Source: an uncultured Actinomycetes bacterium
GTDB lineage: Bacteria; Actinomycetota; Acidimicrobiia; Acidimicrobiales; RAAP-2
Reading direction: 5' to 3'
DNA: 64,000 nt
Assembly (NCBI GenBank): GCA_903825895.1
Contig: CAIKCI010000017.1
Coordinates: 16,001 to 80,000, forward strand
The notes under the pieces are model-generated. The model was not told the DNA's origin and did not search any database. It saw only the letters and a list, made by a program, of their open reading frames with translations. Below are positions 16,232 to 25,162 of this stretch, piece by piece. The position numbers were made by a program, and so were the translations under genes. Positions within the stretch are counted from its first letter, which is position 1. Every line of letters begins with the position of its first letter.

Positions 16232-17905
16232 ATGGCTCCCGAACAAAATATGGCGAAACCACGTACATTCCTCTATCGGCGACTCGCCGCAGGGGCAATC
16301 GGGATTCTTCTCGTTGCCGGGTCACTCAGCGCGGTGGTGTTGGCCACCTCTTCGTCCCCGTCAACGACGACCACCACGTCAAGTCCAGCATCGAACGCAG
16401 CCGCCAAAACAACCGCTGGACCTGTTGGTGTGGTCGCTCCTTGGGTGGTAGCGGAGAATAAAAAACCAGGCACCACGGCGTGGCAGATTCCCCCTGCAGT
16501 GACCCCCAATATCATTGCCGGCTTTTCAAATTTGAACTATGCCGCGGTAGGTCAGACCGCAAAGTTTTACGTCACCACGCCAGCACCAAGTTTCAAAGTA
16601 ACGGCCTATCGCATGGGGTACTACCAAAACAAGGGTGGCCGATCCGTCTGGACGTCTTCAACGTATAAAGGCGTCGTCCAGCCCGTCTGCCCCCTGACTG
16701 CGGGCATCAACATGGTCAGCTGCGAAAACTGGAGCACCTCGTTTAGCGTTCCCATCACCAAGGCATTTGTGCAAGGTGACTATCTCTTTAAGTTGACCGA
16801 CAGCCAAGGCAACCAAGGCTATGTCCCCCTCACCGTGTGGGACCAGTCTTCGAAAGCCACGTACCTCTTTGTCAATCGAACCTTCACTGAAGAAGGCTGG
16901 AACTTTTGGGGAGGCTACGACTTTTACCAAGGGCTCGGGCCCTGCGCGCCGACGGTTCCGACCTATCCTCAGTGCAACCGCGCCCGGGTCGTCTCGCTTG
17001 ATCGCCCCTACAACACGGGATATGGTGCCTCCGACTTCTTTGGCAATGAATACCCGCTGCTTCAGTACATGGAACAGCATGGTCTCGATGTCACCTACGT
17101 CACCGATGTCACCTTGGACGTCCAGCCATCTCTTTCGTCCAATCACAAGGTGTTCTTATCGCTCGGTCACGATGAAACCTGGTCAAGCCCTGAACGACAA
17201 GGGGCAATTACCGCCAAAGGTGCCGGCACCAACTTTGTCTTCTTCGGTTCAGCTGCGGTACTGCGCCATGTGCGGATGCAGCCCTCCTCGCTGGGACCGG
17301 AACGTATTGAGGTCAACTATCGAAGCACTCAAGAAGATCCGTTAAACGGAAAAGGGAACCCGCTTGATGTGACGGGCAACACATTCTCGTCCCCGCCAAC
17401 GAGTCTCTCTCCCGTGCCGTTCACCGGAGAGTTGTACTCGGGCTATTTGAATGGAACCAACAATGTTCCCTTCGTGGTGGCCGATGGAAATGCATGGGCG
17501 TTTAAAGGAACGGGCCTGAAGACAGGAAGCCAACTTCCTGGCGTCGTGATGTCCGACATTGATCATCTCTCCTTTGCCGACGGATCACCGAAGAACATCC
17601 AGGTCTTCGGTCACTCTCCAATTCCCGAGAATCAACTCTTTACCGCCGAAGGAATCTGGAACGGTTTTTCGTATTCGGATATGACGTATTACACCGATCC
17701 AGCAGGAAACGCTGGTGTCATCAACACCGGAACGGTGAACTGGATCAATGCAATGAGTTCGTGCATCACCGGACCGACAGGCTGTTTATCGTCCAAGGTC
17801 CAGCAGATCACAGGAAATATCTTTGCCCTCTTTGGAAAAGGTCCGGCGGGCCTGAGCACCCCATCGGTTCCAAACTGGTCGAGCATTCAACCCGTTGGTT
17901 CATAG
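16232..17905 (+). CDS. Exported N,N-dimethylformamidase large-subunit-like protein
   Basis: This 557-residue protein has an N-terminal signal or anchor (YRRLAAGAIGILLVAGSLSA), then a Ser/Thr-rich linker (about 45-65), then a domain resembling the C-terminal part of N,N-dimethylformamidase beta subunits: AYRMGYYQNKGGR, SLGHDETWSSPERQ and a late NTGTVNWINAM. In characterised DMFases this part belongs to a cytoplasmic iron-dependent hydrolase; an exported version with the linker is widespread in actinobacteria and has no proven substrate. ATG 16253 gives a shorter, cleaner signal peptide and is an alternative start. It stands alone, followed by a tRNA gene. Confidence 0.7.
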   Translation: MAPEQNMAKPRTFLYRRLAAGAIGILLVAGSLSAVVLATSSSPSTTTTTSSPASNAAAKTTAGPVGVVAPWVVAENKKPGTTAWQIPPAVTPNIIAGFSNLNYAAVGQTAKFYVTTPAPSFKVTAYRMGYYQNKGGRSVWTSSTYKGVVQPVCPLTAGINMVSCENWSTSFSVPITKAFVQGDYLFKLTDSQGNQGYVPLTVWDQSSKATYLFVNRTFTEEGWNFWGGYDFYQGLGPCAPTVPTYPQCNRARVVSLDRPYNTGYGASDFFGNEYPLLQYMEQHGLDVTYVTDVTLDVQPSLSSNHKVFLSLGHDETWSSPERQGAITAKGAGTNFVFFGSAAVLRHVRMQPSSLGPERIEVNYRSTQEDPLNGKGNPLDVTGNTFSSPPTSLSPVPFTGELYSGYLNGTNNVPFVVADGNAWAFKGTGLKTGSQLPGVVMSDIDHLSFADGSPKNIQVFGHSPIPENQLFTAEGIWNGFSYSDMTYYTDPAGNAGVINTGTVNWINAMSSCITGPTGCLSSKVQQITGNIFALFGKGPAGLSTPSVPNWSSIQPVGS

Positions 17906-17946
17906 ATTTTTTCGATCCACATTCCAGGGCACTAACCTCTTCTCTC

Positions 17947-18031
17947 GGAGGGGTGCCAGAGCGGCCGAATGGGACGGTCTCGAAAACCGTTGTGCCTCCG
18001 GGTACCGTGGGTTCAAATCCCACCCTCTCCG
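17947..18031 (+). tRNA. tRNA-Ser (anticodon CGA)
   Basis: Acceptor GGAGGGG pairs with CCTCTCC (one G-T pair); the anticodon stem ACGGT/ACCGT encloses CTCGAAA, so the anticodon is CGA. It has a long variable arm and T arm GTGGG-TTCAAAT-CCCAC. CCA is not encoded. It begins about 40 bases after the dimethylformamidase-like gene. Confidence 0.95.
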
Positions 18032-18037
18032 CTCGAA

Positions 18038-18086
18038 CGCACAGGCTGGCCTTGATGGTGCAAGCCGTCAAGGCCGTCTTTGTGCG
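18038..18086 (+). terminator. Long hairpin after tRNA-Ser(CGA)
   Basis: CGCACA (18038-18043) pairs with TGTGCG (18081-18086), and inside it GGCCTTGA pairs with TCAAGGCC around the loop TGCAAG region. The structure starts 7 bases after the tRNA 3' end, which fits a terminator or 3'-processing signal, but no T-run follows, so intrinsic termination is uncertain. Confidence 0.5.
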
Positions 18087-18167
18087 CTGCAGGGCAGACA
18101 ACCCGGGAATCAAGATCCTATGATTGAGACCAGAGGACTACCTCCGTCCATCCACTAAGGAGTCACC

Positions 18168-19499
18168 ATGGCCGAGCGACCAGACATTGAACAGCGCAGA
18201 GTTCTGACCACCGCCATTCCTGGACCGAAGTCTCAGGCGATTCATGCTCGGCGCAATGCTGCGGTCTCTCTGGGCGTGAGTTCAGGCTTACCGGCCTACA
18301 TCGAACGTGGCCAAGGGGCGATCCTGGTCGACGCCGATGGCAACCAGCTGATTGACCTTGGATCGGGTATCGCCGTCGCTGGGGTTGGTCACGCGCACCC
18401 AGCGATCACGAACGCAATTAGCGAGCAGGCCCACGATCTCATCCACACCTGTTTCATGGTGTCTCCCTACGAAAGTTACGTCCGACTGGCAGAAGAGTTA
18501 AACGAGCGCACCCCGGGAGATTTTTCTAAATCCACAGCCCTGTTCAACTCTGGAGCCGAAGCTGTTGAAAATGCAATCAAAGTTGCCCGTCTCGCTACGG
18601 GCAAAACGGCCATCATCGTCTTCGACAACGCGTATCACGGCCGAACGAACCTGACCATGGCGCTCACGGCGAAAAATATGCCGTATAAAGACCGCTTCGG
18701 TCCCTTTGCTCCTGAGGTCTATCGGGTTCCTATGTCCTATCCCCTGCGCGACTCACTCAGCGGTGCTGATGCGGCGAAACTGGCTCTCGACGAGATTGAC
18801 GTGCAAGTGGGCTCACACAATGTCGCCGCAGTACTCATTGAGCCCATCCAAGGTGAGGGCGGATTCATCGTTCCCGCCCCTGGGTTTCTCCCTGCGCTGT
18901 CGGCATGGACCAAAGAGAAAGGAATCGTCTTTATCGCCGACGAAGTCCAAACCGGTTTCTGTCGAACGGGTCAATGGTTTGCCTGTGAAGACGAAGGAAT
19001 CATTCCCGACCTCATCGTGACCGCCAAGGGCATCGCCGGCGGTATGCCGCTTTCAGGGCTGACGGGCCGAAGTGAATTGATGGATGCGGTTCACGCTGGA
19101 GGACTAGGCGGTACCTACGCCGGAAACCCGGTAGCGGTTGCGAGCGCGCTCGCAACCATCGGCGTGATGGATGACGAGCGACTCGTTGAGCGCGCCGCAC
19201 AGCTTGGCGAGATCATCCGGACTCGTTTGGAAAAACTCGCCGCAGATGTTGACTGCATCGCCGACGTGCGCGGTCGTGGCGCGATGATAGCGATGGAACT
19301 CGTGAAGCCAGGCTCGCTGACCCCTGATGCTGCGTTAACCAAAACCATTGTGACCAAGTGTGGCGAGCAGGGAGTAATCACGTTGAGCTGTGGAACCTAC
19401 GGCAATGTCATTCGCCTGCTTCCACCCTTCATCATCTCCGATGAGTTGCTCAACGAAGGCCTTGACGCCATCGAAGTCGCACTGCGCTCAAGTATCTAA
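18168..19499 (+). CDS. gabT: 4-aminobutyrate aminotransferase
   Basis: This 443-residue class III PLP aminotransferase moves the amino group of GABA to 2-oxoglutarate, giving succinic semialdehyde. Visible features are FNSGAEAVENAIKVAR, the aspartate of FIADEVQTGF, the PLP lysine in VTAKGIAGGMPLSG and the GGTYAGNPVA segment. An AAGGAG site 6 bases before the ATG supports the start. No gabD or transporter is adjacent. Related activities on beta-alanine or ornithine-like substrates cannot be excluded. Confidence 0.88.
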   Translation: MAERPDIEQRRVLTTAIPGPKSQAIHARRNAAVSLGVSSGLPAYIERGQGAILVDADGNQLIDLGSGIAVAGVGHAHPAITNAISEQAHDLIHTCFMVSPYESYVRLAEELNERTPGDFSKSTALFNSGAEAVENAIKVARLATGKTAIIVFDNAYHGRTNLTMALTAKNMPYKDRFGPFAPEVYRVPMSYPLRDSLSGADAAKLALDEIDVQVGSHNVAAVLIEPIQGEGGFIVPAPGFLPALSAWTKEKGIVFIADEVQTGFCRTGQWFACEDEGIIPDLIVTAKGIAGGMPLSGLTGRSELMDAVHAGGLGGTYAGNPVAVASALATIGVMDDERLVERAAQLGEIIRTRLEKLAADVDCIADVRGRGAMIAMELVKPGSLTPDAALTKTIVTKCGEQGVITLSCGTYGNVIRLLPPFIISDELLNEGLDAIEVALRSSI

Positions 19500-19502
19500 T
19501 CG

Positions 19503-20675
19503 TTAGCCAGGAACGCATGACTGCGTTGACACGTTGCTCGTCGCTGCCTCTCCACGCGCAATATCTTGGGTTATCCCCGAACCGGCAAGTGCGTAGCCCA
19601 CCTGTGCATTGACCGTTGAGCGTGAGAACACCACGCCAAGCACCGTTCCGCCTTGCCCGATCAGCGGACCGCCAGAGTTGCCAGGAAGTACTTGGCCATT
19701 GAGTTCATAGACCGCACGAGTCACCAAGGAACCACCATAGATATCTCGACCTATCGCTTCGAACGATGCCGAGACCGACGAAGGGGCAACGTGGAGGTCC
19801 CCATTTTCCGGAAAGCCTACGACCGCCGACGGCGTACCTGACGAGACGGTGGCCGACGTGACCGAAAGCGCGCGACCTAACGGGGCTTGGGTTTTTAAGA
19901 CCGCCAGGTCAAGACTTGGGTCGAAGAGGACGACGTTGGCGTTATAAGAAATGCCCCCAACCACGACCATGGGGCTCTTAATCCCAGCGACGACGTGTGC
20001 GTTCGTCACCAACACTCCCGGCGCGACAACAAACGATGAGCCTTCTACTTGTCCGCCGCAGCCAGTACTCAGGATTTTGTAGACCGACGCCAGTGTTGAG
20101 TGCGCGATCGCTAACGCTTCGGGTGTTGACGGCACCGGCGTCACCGGAGCTAAGGGAGGTGCGATTGCCGCGAACACGGACGGGAAGCCCTGACTCGAAA
20201 GAAGGGACTGAACTTGAGCAACGGCCGACGGCACTGGCGGGAGCGCACGGTCAATCACGCGGATCACTGCGGAACGGTCGATCGCTTGGTTCACCCACGT
20301 CACTTGTGTTTGCACTAAGAACCCTGCAATCAACCAGGTTGAGAGCAAAATACTGACCGCTCCAATCGCAGCGCCGACCCCAGTATCGAAGCTGCCAAGA
20401 TGCCACCGCTTTAGCGCCGACGACGCCCACGAACCAAGAACACTTCCGGCGATTGAGCAAACCACGGCCATGCCAAGAACCAGCGCGAGAACCAAGATCG
20501 TTCGGGTAATCCCTGCACCAAGAGGCTTGGCCACGATGTAGGCCAAGCCAATACCGAGCACTAAGCCACCGAAAAATCCAACGAAACTCAGCACTTGCAC
20601 CATGGCGCCGAGACGCAGGCCGTTGAGGGCTGCCAGCACGACCAAAAGTGCAATGAAAAGATCGAGCCAACCCAT
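19503..20675 (-). CDS. marP: MarP-like membrane serine protease
   Basis: This is a protein of about 390 residues with an N-terminal CvpA-like block of four membrane segments (MGWLDLFIALLVVLAALNG and following) and a periplasmic trypsin-like protease domain. The triad is visible as His in VTNAHVVAG, Asp in PSLDLAVL and Ser in PGNSGGPL. Two cysteines (CGGQ and the C-terminal SCVPG) could form the disulfide described for mycobacterial MarP, an acid- and oxidative-stress protease. I prefer the ATG at 20675, starting at MGWLDLF; the ORF also has an ATG at 20714. No ribosome binding site decides between them. Confidence 0.85.
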   Translation of the reverse strand: MGWLDLFIALLVVLAALNGLRLGAMVQVLSFVGFFGGLVLGIGLAYIVAKPLGAGITRTILVLALVLGMAVVCSIAGSVLGSWASSALKRWHLGSFDTGVGAAIGAVSILLSTWLIAGFLVQTQVTWVNQAIDRSAVIRVIDRALPPVPSAVAQVQSLLSSQGFPSVFAAIAPPLAPVTPVPSTPEALAIAHSTLASVYKILSTGCGGQVEGSSFVVAPGVLVTNAHVVAGIKSPMVVVGGISYNANVVLFDPSLDLAVLKTQAPLGRALSVTSATVSSGTPSAVVGFPENGDLHVAPSSVSASFEAIGRDIYGGSLVTRAVYELNGQVLPGNSGGPLIGQGGTVLGVVFSRSTVNAQVGYALAGSGITQDIARGEAATSNVSTQSCVPG

Positions 20676-20746
20676 ACCGTTGAGGGTAGACCCTCTTCGG
20701 CGCGACGAAGCCACAATCAGAACGATTTTCCCTCTACGATCTTGTC

Positions 20747-21841
20747 GTGATCGCCAAACAACGTTCCTGGCGTCAACGGCTGGCCGGGGTGAGCGCGCTC
20801 TCCCTCGCCATCATCACTGCCGCTTGTTCTTCTCCTCCTTCAGCGTCTACCCAAAGCGCCGCTGCAGGCCAGGCAATCGGCCAGCCCAGTGTCGTCCTGA
20901 GCGGGAATTTGGCCACGGTGAGTTGCGGGGCCAGTGGCTTCTGTGCAGCAGGCGGCTCTTCCTTTGAGCCCACCCCAACTGCTCTGGTCTTGATGAGCTC
21001 GAGTGACGCTGGCACCAACTGGGTCACTCCAGCGACCCCAATTCCTCCGACGACAAGCATCAATGATCTCGCATGCTCAGCGAAGACCTGTCTCGCTGTG
21101 GGCTTTGGCGCGACCAGCGCCGCCCTCTACGGAAAAGGGTCCTCGGGTTCATGGAGTACCAGCACCTTGCCTGCGGGTGTCACTCCTCAGGCGGTGAGCT
21201 GTGTACAGGAGCGATGGTGCCTGATGATCGGGAGTTCATCTGGGGGGACGGTCGCTCAAACGACGATTCACGCTGGAGCGAAATGGTCATCACCGGTGAC
21301 CCTGCCGGCTGGAATTGGCCAGGTTCTCTCCGTGTCGTGCTCAACGATTGCACTGTGCATCACCACGGGTATCTCGCCAACCGGCCAACCCCAAGTACTT
21401 TTCACCACGAGTGGAATGAGCGGGTGGCAGTTGGCGGTCCTTCCTACTGGCCTCTCACAGATCCTGAGTGCCTCGTGCAGTTCAACATTGGAGTGTTTAG
21501 TCGTTACAAAAACTTCGACCACCTCACCAGGAGCGCTCATGAGCAACTCACCAGGAAGCACAACGTTTTCAACGGTCGCCGCTGTCGGCAACGTAGAAAA
21601 TCCAGCATCGGTATCGTGCCTCGGGAAATTATGCGCCGTTGGGGGCGCAACCACCAGTGGACAAGGAACCGTTGCGTTCGCCTACGGAGGCGTGGCGCTT
21701 CACAAGATCACCATGACCTATGTCCCGACGTCCATCATCGGCCTTTCATGCATCTCCTCTTCCGCTTGTGTTGGCATCACGACCTCAAGCCTCGTGCAGA
21801 TTGCCGTTCCACCGCTCCCGCAGCAGACAACCACTTCGTAG
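20747..21841 (+). CDS. Secreted lipoprotein-like seven-repeat Cys-pair protein
   Basis: This 364-residue protein of unknown function has a signal peptide ending in IITAAC, so Cys27 may be lipidated. The mature part contains seven regularly spaced copies of a motif, roughly SC-x(4-5)-C-x-x-x-G (for example VSCGASGFCAAGG, LACSAKTCLAVG, VSCLGKLCAVGG, LSCISSSACVG). Each would close a small disulfide loop at the start of a beta hairpin. Seven copies of about 45 residues suggest a seven-bladed beta-propeller, as in sialidase or WD40-like folds, but no catalytic motif is visible. It starts with GTG 20747, divergent from marP across about 70 bases. Confidence 0.75.
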   Translation: MIAKQRSWRQRLAGVSALSLAIITAACSSPPSASTQSAAAGQAIGQPSVVLSGNLATVSCGASGFCAAGGSSFEPTPTALVLMSSSDAGTNWVTPATPIPPTTSINDLACSAKTCLAVGFGATSAALYGKGSSGSWSTSTLPAGVTPQAVSCVQERWCLMIGSSSGGTVAQTTIHAGAKWSSPVTLPAGIGQVLSVSCSTIALCITTGISPTGQPQVLFTTSGMSGWQLAVLPTGLSQILSASCSSTLECLVVTKTSTTSPGALMSNSPGSTTFSTVAAVGNVENPASVSCLGKLCAVGGATTSGQGTVAFAYGGVALHKITMTYVPTSIIGLSCISSSACVGITTSSLVQIAVPPLPQQTTTS

Positions 21842-21896
21842 CGCTTCACCTGACCAAGGTGTCGTGGCCTTCACGATTTCCTGAGAAGATAGAACG

Positions 21897-22694
21897 ATGA
21901 CGTCTCCTCCGCGTGGCTGGTATCCCGATCCTGGCGGCACCACTGCATGGCGATGGTGGGATGGAGGAGCGTGGAACGAGGATCTTCACGCATATTTCCC
22001 GCCAATCGAAGGGATCGATGCAGCACAGTTAGCGAGAGAACAACACGCTGGCGGCCGCATGGCGACAATCGGCCTTGGCGCGTTCGGCCTCGCCGCTCTC
22101 GGCGCCATTGTCATTCGCGTGGCCGACACTTCATGGCTTGCGGCCATGTGGCAATGGTTTCACAGTGCCTACGACATCGCGAAAAGCGGTTCAACGAGTG
22201 CGACCTTGCCTGCCATCCCCACACAGCCCAATTGGAGTTCGACTCTTTCATCATTCCTGATCCTTCCTCTCGAAATTTTGGCGCTTGTCTTTACCTTGAC
22301 GACGCAACATCGCGCCGCAAAGATCGCGCGCGCACTCGGTCTCAAAAGTCGGATTGGGCCGACCTTTGGGGTAGTGGCCTGGTTCATTCCCCTTCTCAAC
22401 CTCGTCGTGCCCTTGATGGCCTGGCTCGATCTCTTCACCCCCCGCCACCCCGGTCGGCGAAGCCTCTGGCTTTCCTGGGCGGCGCTGTTGGTTGCCGAGC
22501 TGCTCACCGTGGGGGTTTATGCGTCTGCTGGACATTCGAACCTGGCCGTTGGGGCCCTTTCAGGGCTTCAAGTGGTGGCCTTTTTCTTGGCCATTGTGGC
22601 CGCCCAGCGGACGGTCCACAGTGTCCTCGCCGAACACGCCCTTGGAGGCCAAAGCGCGGGGGTTTCTGCACACAGGCCTGGGCGAAGCCTCTAG
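21897..22694 (+). CDS. DUF2510/DUF4328 membrane protein
   Basis: This 265-residue protein has an N-terminal DUF2510 module (GWYPDPGGTTAWRWWDG, residues 5-21), then four or five hydrophobic segments. The block GVVAWFIPLLNLVVPLMAWLDLFTP with a preceding IGPTFG fits DUF4328. The function of both domains is unknown. DUF2510 modules often precede membrane domains in actinobacteria and may be cytoplasmic tags. It starts 55 bases after the lipoprotein gene on the same strand. Confidence 0.8.
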   Translation: MTSPPRGWYPDPGGTTAWRWWDGGAWNEDLHAYFPPIEGIDAAQLAREQHAGGRMATIGLGAFGLAALGAIVIRVADTSWLAAMWQWFHSAYDIAKSGSTSATLPAIPTQPNWSSTLSSFLILPLEILALVFTLTTQHRAAKIARALGLKSRIGPTFGVVAWFIPLLNLVVPLMAWLDLFTPRHPGRRSLWLSWAALLVAELLTVGVYASAGHSNLAVGALSGLQVVAFFLAIVAAQRTVHSVLAEHALGGQSAGVSAHRPGRSL

Positions 22695-22719
22695 GCTACG
22701 AAGTGACCACGGCGTAGCC
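22694..22719 (+). terminator. Hairpin after the DUF4328 gene
   Basis: GGCTACG (22694-22700) and CGTAGCC (22713-22719) form a perfect 7-base stem with a 12-base loop, starting at the last base of the stop codon of the preceding gene. A short GGGTTCTT tail follows, so this could be a weak intrinsic terminator separating it from the next gene. Confidence 0.4.
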
Positions 22720-22754
22720 GGGTTCTTGACATCGACGAGTAAGGAGACGCCACA

Positions 22755-23324
22755 ATGGCGAATGAAGAGTGGGGACCATTAGCTGGCCTAATCGGTACGT
22801 GGGAAGGCGCCCAAGGAATGGACGTTTCTTTTCACAATGAAAAAGGAAAAGTTGCAGAGACGCCCTATTTCGAGCGCACATCGTTTAAGCCCTTTGGCCC
22901 AGTCGCCAACGGCGAGCAAGAGCTCTATGGACTTGACTACCGCACCGCTGCATGGCGTAAAGGCGAAGAGAACGACAACCCCTTCCATACCGAAGTCGGT
23001 TACTGGTTGTGGGATGCAGCAGAAAAGCAAGTCATGCGCTGTTTCATGGTTCCTCGTGGTTCAGTCGTGATTGCCGGTGGTCCAGCAGAAGCCACGGCCA
23101 ACGAATTCGTGATGAATGCACAGCTCGGGGTCCAAACCTATGGAATTCTGTCGAACCAGTACCTCGACAAGAATGCCAAGACCATCTCTTTCGACGTCAC
23201 CATCAAGGTTGACGGTGACACCTTCTCCTACGACGAGACGACGGTCTACGAGCACTACCGGAGCCCCGAGCCCATCATCCACACTGACCGCAACACCCTG
23301 ACCCGAACCTCGCACGACGCCTAG
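22755..23324 (+). CDS. Nitrobindin-like heme-binding beta-barrel protein
   Basis: This 189-residue protein starts with LAGLIGTWEGAQGMD, the opening of nitrobindin/FABP-like (THAP4 C-terminal) beta-barrels, and ends with FSYDETTVYEHY and HTDRNTLTRT, also typical. Characterised members bind ferric heme and react with nitric oxide or peroxynitrite. The proximal His cannot be fixed from sequence. AAGGAG precedes the ATG at a good distance. It may be transcribed with the acyl-CoA dehydrogenase 26 bases downstream. Confidence 0.75.
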   Translation: MANEEWGPLAGLIGTWEGAQGMDVSFHNEKGKVAETPYFERTSFKPFGPVANGEQELYGLDYRTAAWRKGEENDNPFHTEVGYWLWDAAEKQVMRCFMVPRGSVVIAGGPAEATANEFVMNAQLGVQTYGILSNQYLDKNAKTISFDVTIKVDGDTFSYDETTVYEHYRSPEPIIHTDRNTLTRTSHDA

Positions 23325-23350
23325 GCGTCGACGAGATTCATCACACCATC

Positions 23351-24568
23351 ATGCTTGCTTGGTCAGAAGAGCATCTTGCGATCCAAGATGCGGTCCGCCG
23401 TTTTGTCGACGAAGAAATTCGTCCCGTCCTTGATGACATCGAACACGAAGGGGTGCCTCCCTACGCCGTCATGCGATCGATGTTTAAGACCTTTGGCATG
23501 GACGAGATGGCGCGGGAGAACTTCAAGCGCCAACTTGATCGAAAGCTCAGTGGCGACGAAGGGTCAGTAGAGCGACGTCCAAATAGCCAAGCCGGGATGA
23601 CCCTGATCCCCATCATTGAGTTATGTCGCGTCAGCCCGGGACTGGTGACGTCAATGGGCGTCTCGACCGGACTTGCTGCCGGCACGATTATGAAACTGGG
23701 TACGCCAGAGCAGATGGAGCGTTGGGGTCTTGACCTGATGACCCTCGACAAAGTTGGTGCCTGGGCGATTACCGAGCCTGATTCAGGCTCTGATGCGCTG
23801 GGCGGCATGCGAACCTCTGCGGTCCGAGATGGTGACGACTACGTCATTAATGGTTCAAAGACGTGGATTACCAACGGTCCCTACGCCGACACGATCGTTC
23901 TTTACGCCAAGCTTGATGACGGAAGCGGAACGGAACTTCGTGATCGTCGAGTCGTGACCTTTGTCCTTGATGCAGGGATGGAAGGACTGACGCAATCCAA
24001 GCCCATGCGCAAGATGGGGCAAAAGGCGTCGCCAACTGGTGAGGTCTTCTTGAGCGATGTACGCGTTGGTAAAGATCGACTCTTAGGAGGAACCGAAGAG
24101 CCTAAGGGTGGAGGACGCCAAAGCGCCAAAGACAATTTCGTCACCGAACGAGCAGGTGTGGCTGCGATGTCATTAGGCATTATTGAAGAGTGCCAGCGTC
24201 TCTCCATTGACTACGCCAAGCAGCGCAAGTTGTGGGGAAAGCCCATCAGTGACTACCAACTCATCCAACTTAAATTGGCCAACATGGAAGTCGCCCGACT
24301 CAACGTCCAGAACCTCGTCTTCCGGCACGTTGAAACGGTGAGCACGGGAGCGGCAACTACGATGGCTGAAGCATCGGCGATGAAGTTGTACTCCGCCCGT
24401 GCAGCTGTTGAAGTGGCGAACGAAGCCATTCAACTCTTTGGCGGTAACGGTTACATCTCTGAATATCGCGTTGAGCAACTCGCTCGTGACGCTCGAGTCC
24501 TTCAGATCTACGCCGGAACCGATGAGATGCAGATCATCGCCATCGCCAAGGATCTCCTTGCCGATTAA
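23351..24568 (+). CDS. Acyl-CoA dehydrogenase
   Basis: This 405-residue FAD enzyme oxidises acyl-CoA to trans-2-enoyl-CoA. FAD/substrate motifs are AWAITEPDSGSDA, KTWITNG and LFGGNGYISEYRVEQLARDARV. At the position where medium-chain enzymes have the catalytic Glu (YEGT), this one has IYAGTDEMQ; instead Glu266 (TERAGVAAM) aligns by eye with the helix-G catalytic Glu of isovaleryl-CoA dehydrogenase. That points to a branched- or long-chain-type substrate. The length is too short for methylsuccinyl-CoA dehydrogenase (about 550), so it is unlikely to complete the ethylmalonyl-CoA route. Confidence 0.88.
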   Translation: MLAWSEEHLAIQDAVRRFVDEEIRPVLDDIEHEGVPPYAVMRSMFKTFGMDEMARENFKRQLDRKLSGDEGSVERRPNSQAGMTLIPIIELCRVSPGLVTSMGVSTGLAAGTIMKLGTPEQMERWGLDLMTLDKVGAWAITEPDSGSDALGGMRTSAVRDGDDYVINGSKTWITNGPYADTIVLYAKLDDGSGTELRDRRVVTFVLDAGMEGLTQSKPMRKMGQKASPTGEVFLSDVRVGKDRLLGGTEEPKGGGRQSAKDNFVTERAGVAAMSLGIIEECQRLSIDYAKQRKLWGKPISDYQLIQLKLANMEVARLNVQNLVFRHVETVSTGAATTMAEASAMKLYSARAAVEVANEAIQLFGGNGYISEYRVEQLARDARVLQIYAGTDEMQIIAIAKDLLAD

Positions 24569-24592
24569 GGCAGTGCTTGGTGAGCGATCACT

Positions 24593-25162
24593 ATGAGCAC
24601 GTCGCTCATTTTGAGTTCTCTCCAGCGGCGAATCGCGGCGCTTCATTCTCTTTATTACGAAGCGGTCGAAACAATGACGGTTGACCAGGTCAACTATGTC
24701 GAACGTGTTCCGGTTCTCCCCATTGCCTTTTCACTGTTTCACCAAGCCCAACTCGAAGATACCGCCGTCATCATGCTGAACGGCCCAGGGCCCATCTGGA
24801 ATGACGAATGGAAGACGTCGGTAAAACTCGGTGTTGACGACCACGGAAAAGAGCGAAGCGTTGAAGAGATGGTTGAGCAACGAATCGGCGACTACAGCGT
24901 CTTCTGTGACTACCAACGGACCGTCTTCGAGAATACTGAGGCGTGGCTCAGCGGTCTTGACCCCGAAGAGCTGACCCGACTCGTTGTCCCCCGGCCGCTT
25001 CCGCCACAACTGGCATCTACGTTTTCAGCGCGCGTCGCCGATGAGACTGGCATCACGGTGCTTGACGGAATCGAATGCTGGATCTATCAACATGGGCTGC
25101 GCCACATGGGGGAGATCGAACACGCCCGAGCTCTCGTTGGCCTCCAAGGGATGACGTCGTAA
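24593..25162 (+). CDS. DinB-like four-helix protein
   Basis: This 189-residue protein of the DinB/DUF664 type has a likely metal triad: a His in SLFHQAQLED (about residue 50) and the two His of LRHMGEIEHARAL near the C-terminus (about 167 and 173). Such folds occur in mycothiol- or bacillithiol-dependent transferases and in proteins of unknown role. No catalytic assignment is possible. It follows the acyl-CoA dehydrogenase by 24 bases on the same strand. Confidence 0.65.
   Translation: MSTSLILSSLQRRIAALHSLYYEAVETMTVDQVNYVERVPVLPIAFSLFHQAQLEDTAVIMLNGPGPIWNDEWKTSVKLGVDDHGKERSVEEMVEQRIGDYSVFCDYQRTVFENTEAWLSGLDPEELTRLVVPRPLPPQLASTFSARVADETGITVLDGIECWIYQHGLRHMGEIEHARALVGLQGMTS

Noticed and set aside
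21073..21900. 275-codon plus-strand ORF within the Cys-pair lipoprotein gene
   Set aside because: Out of frame with the signal peptide and repeats; the translated sequence has no recognisable features, whereas the other frame shows seven regular repeats.
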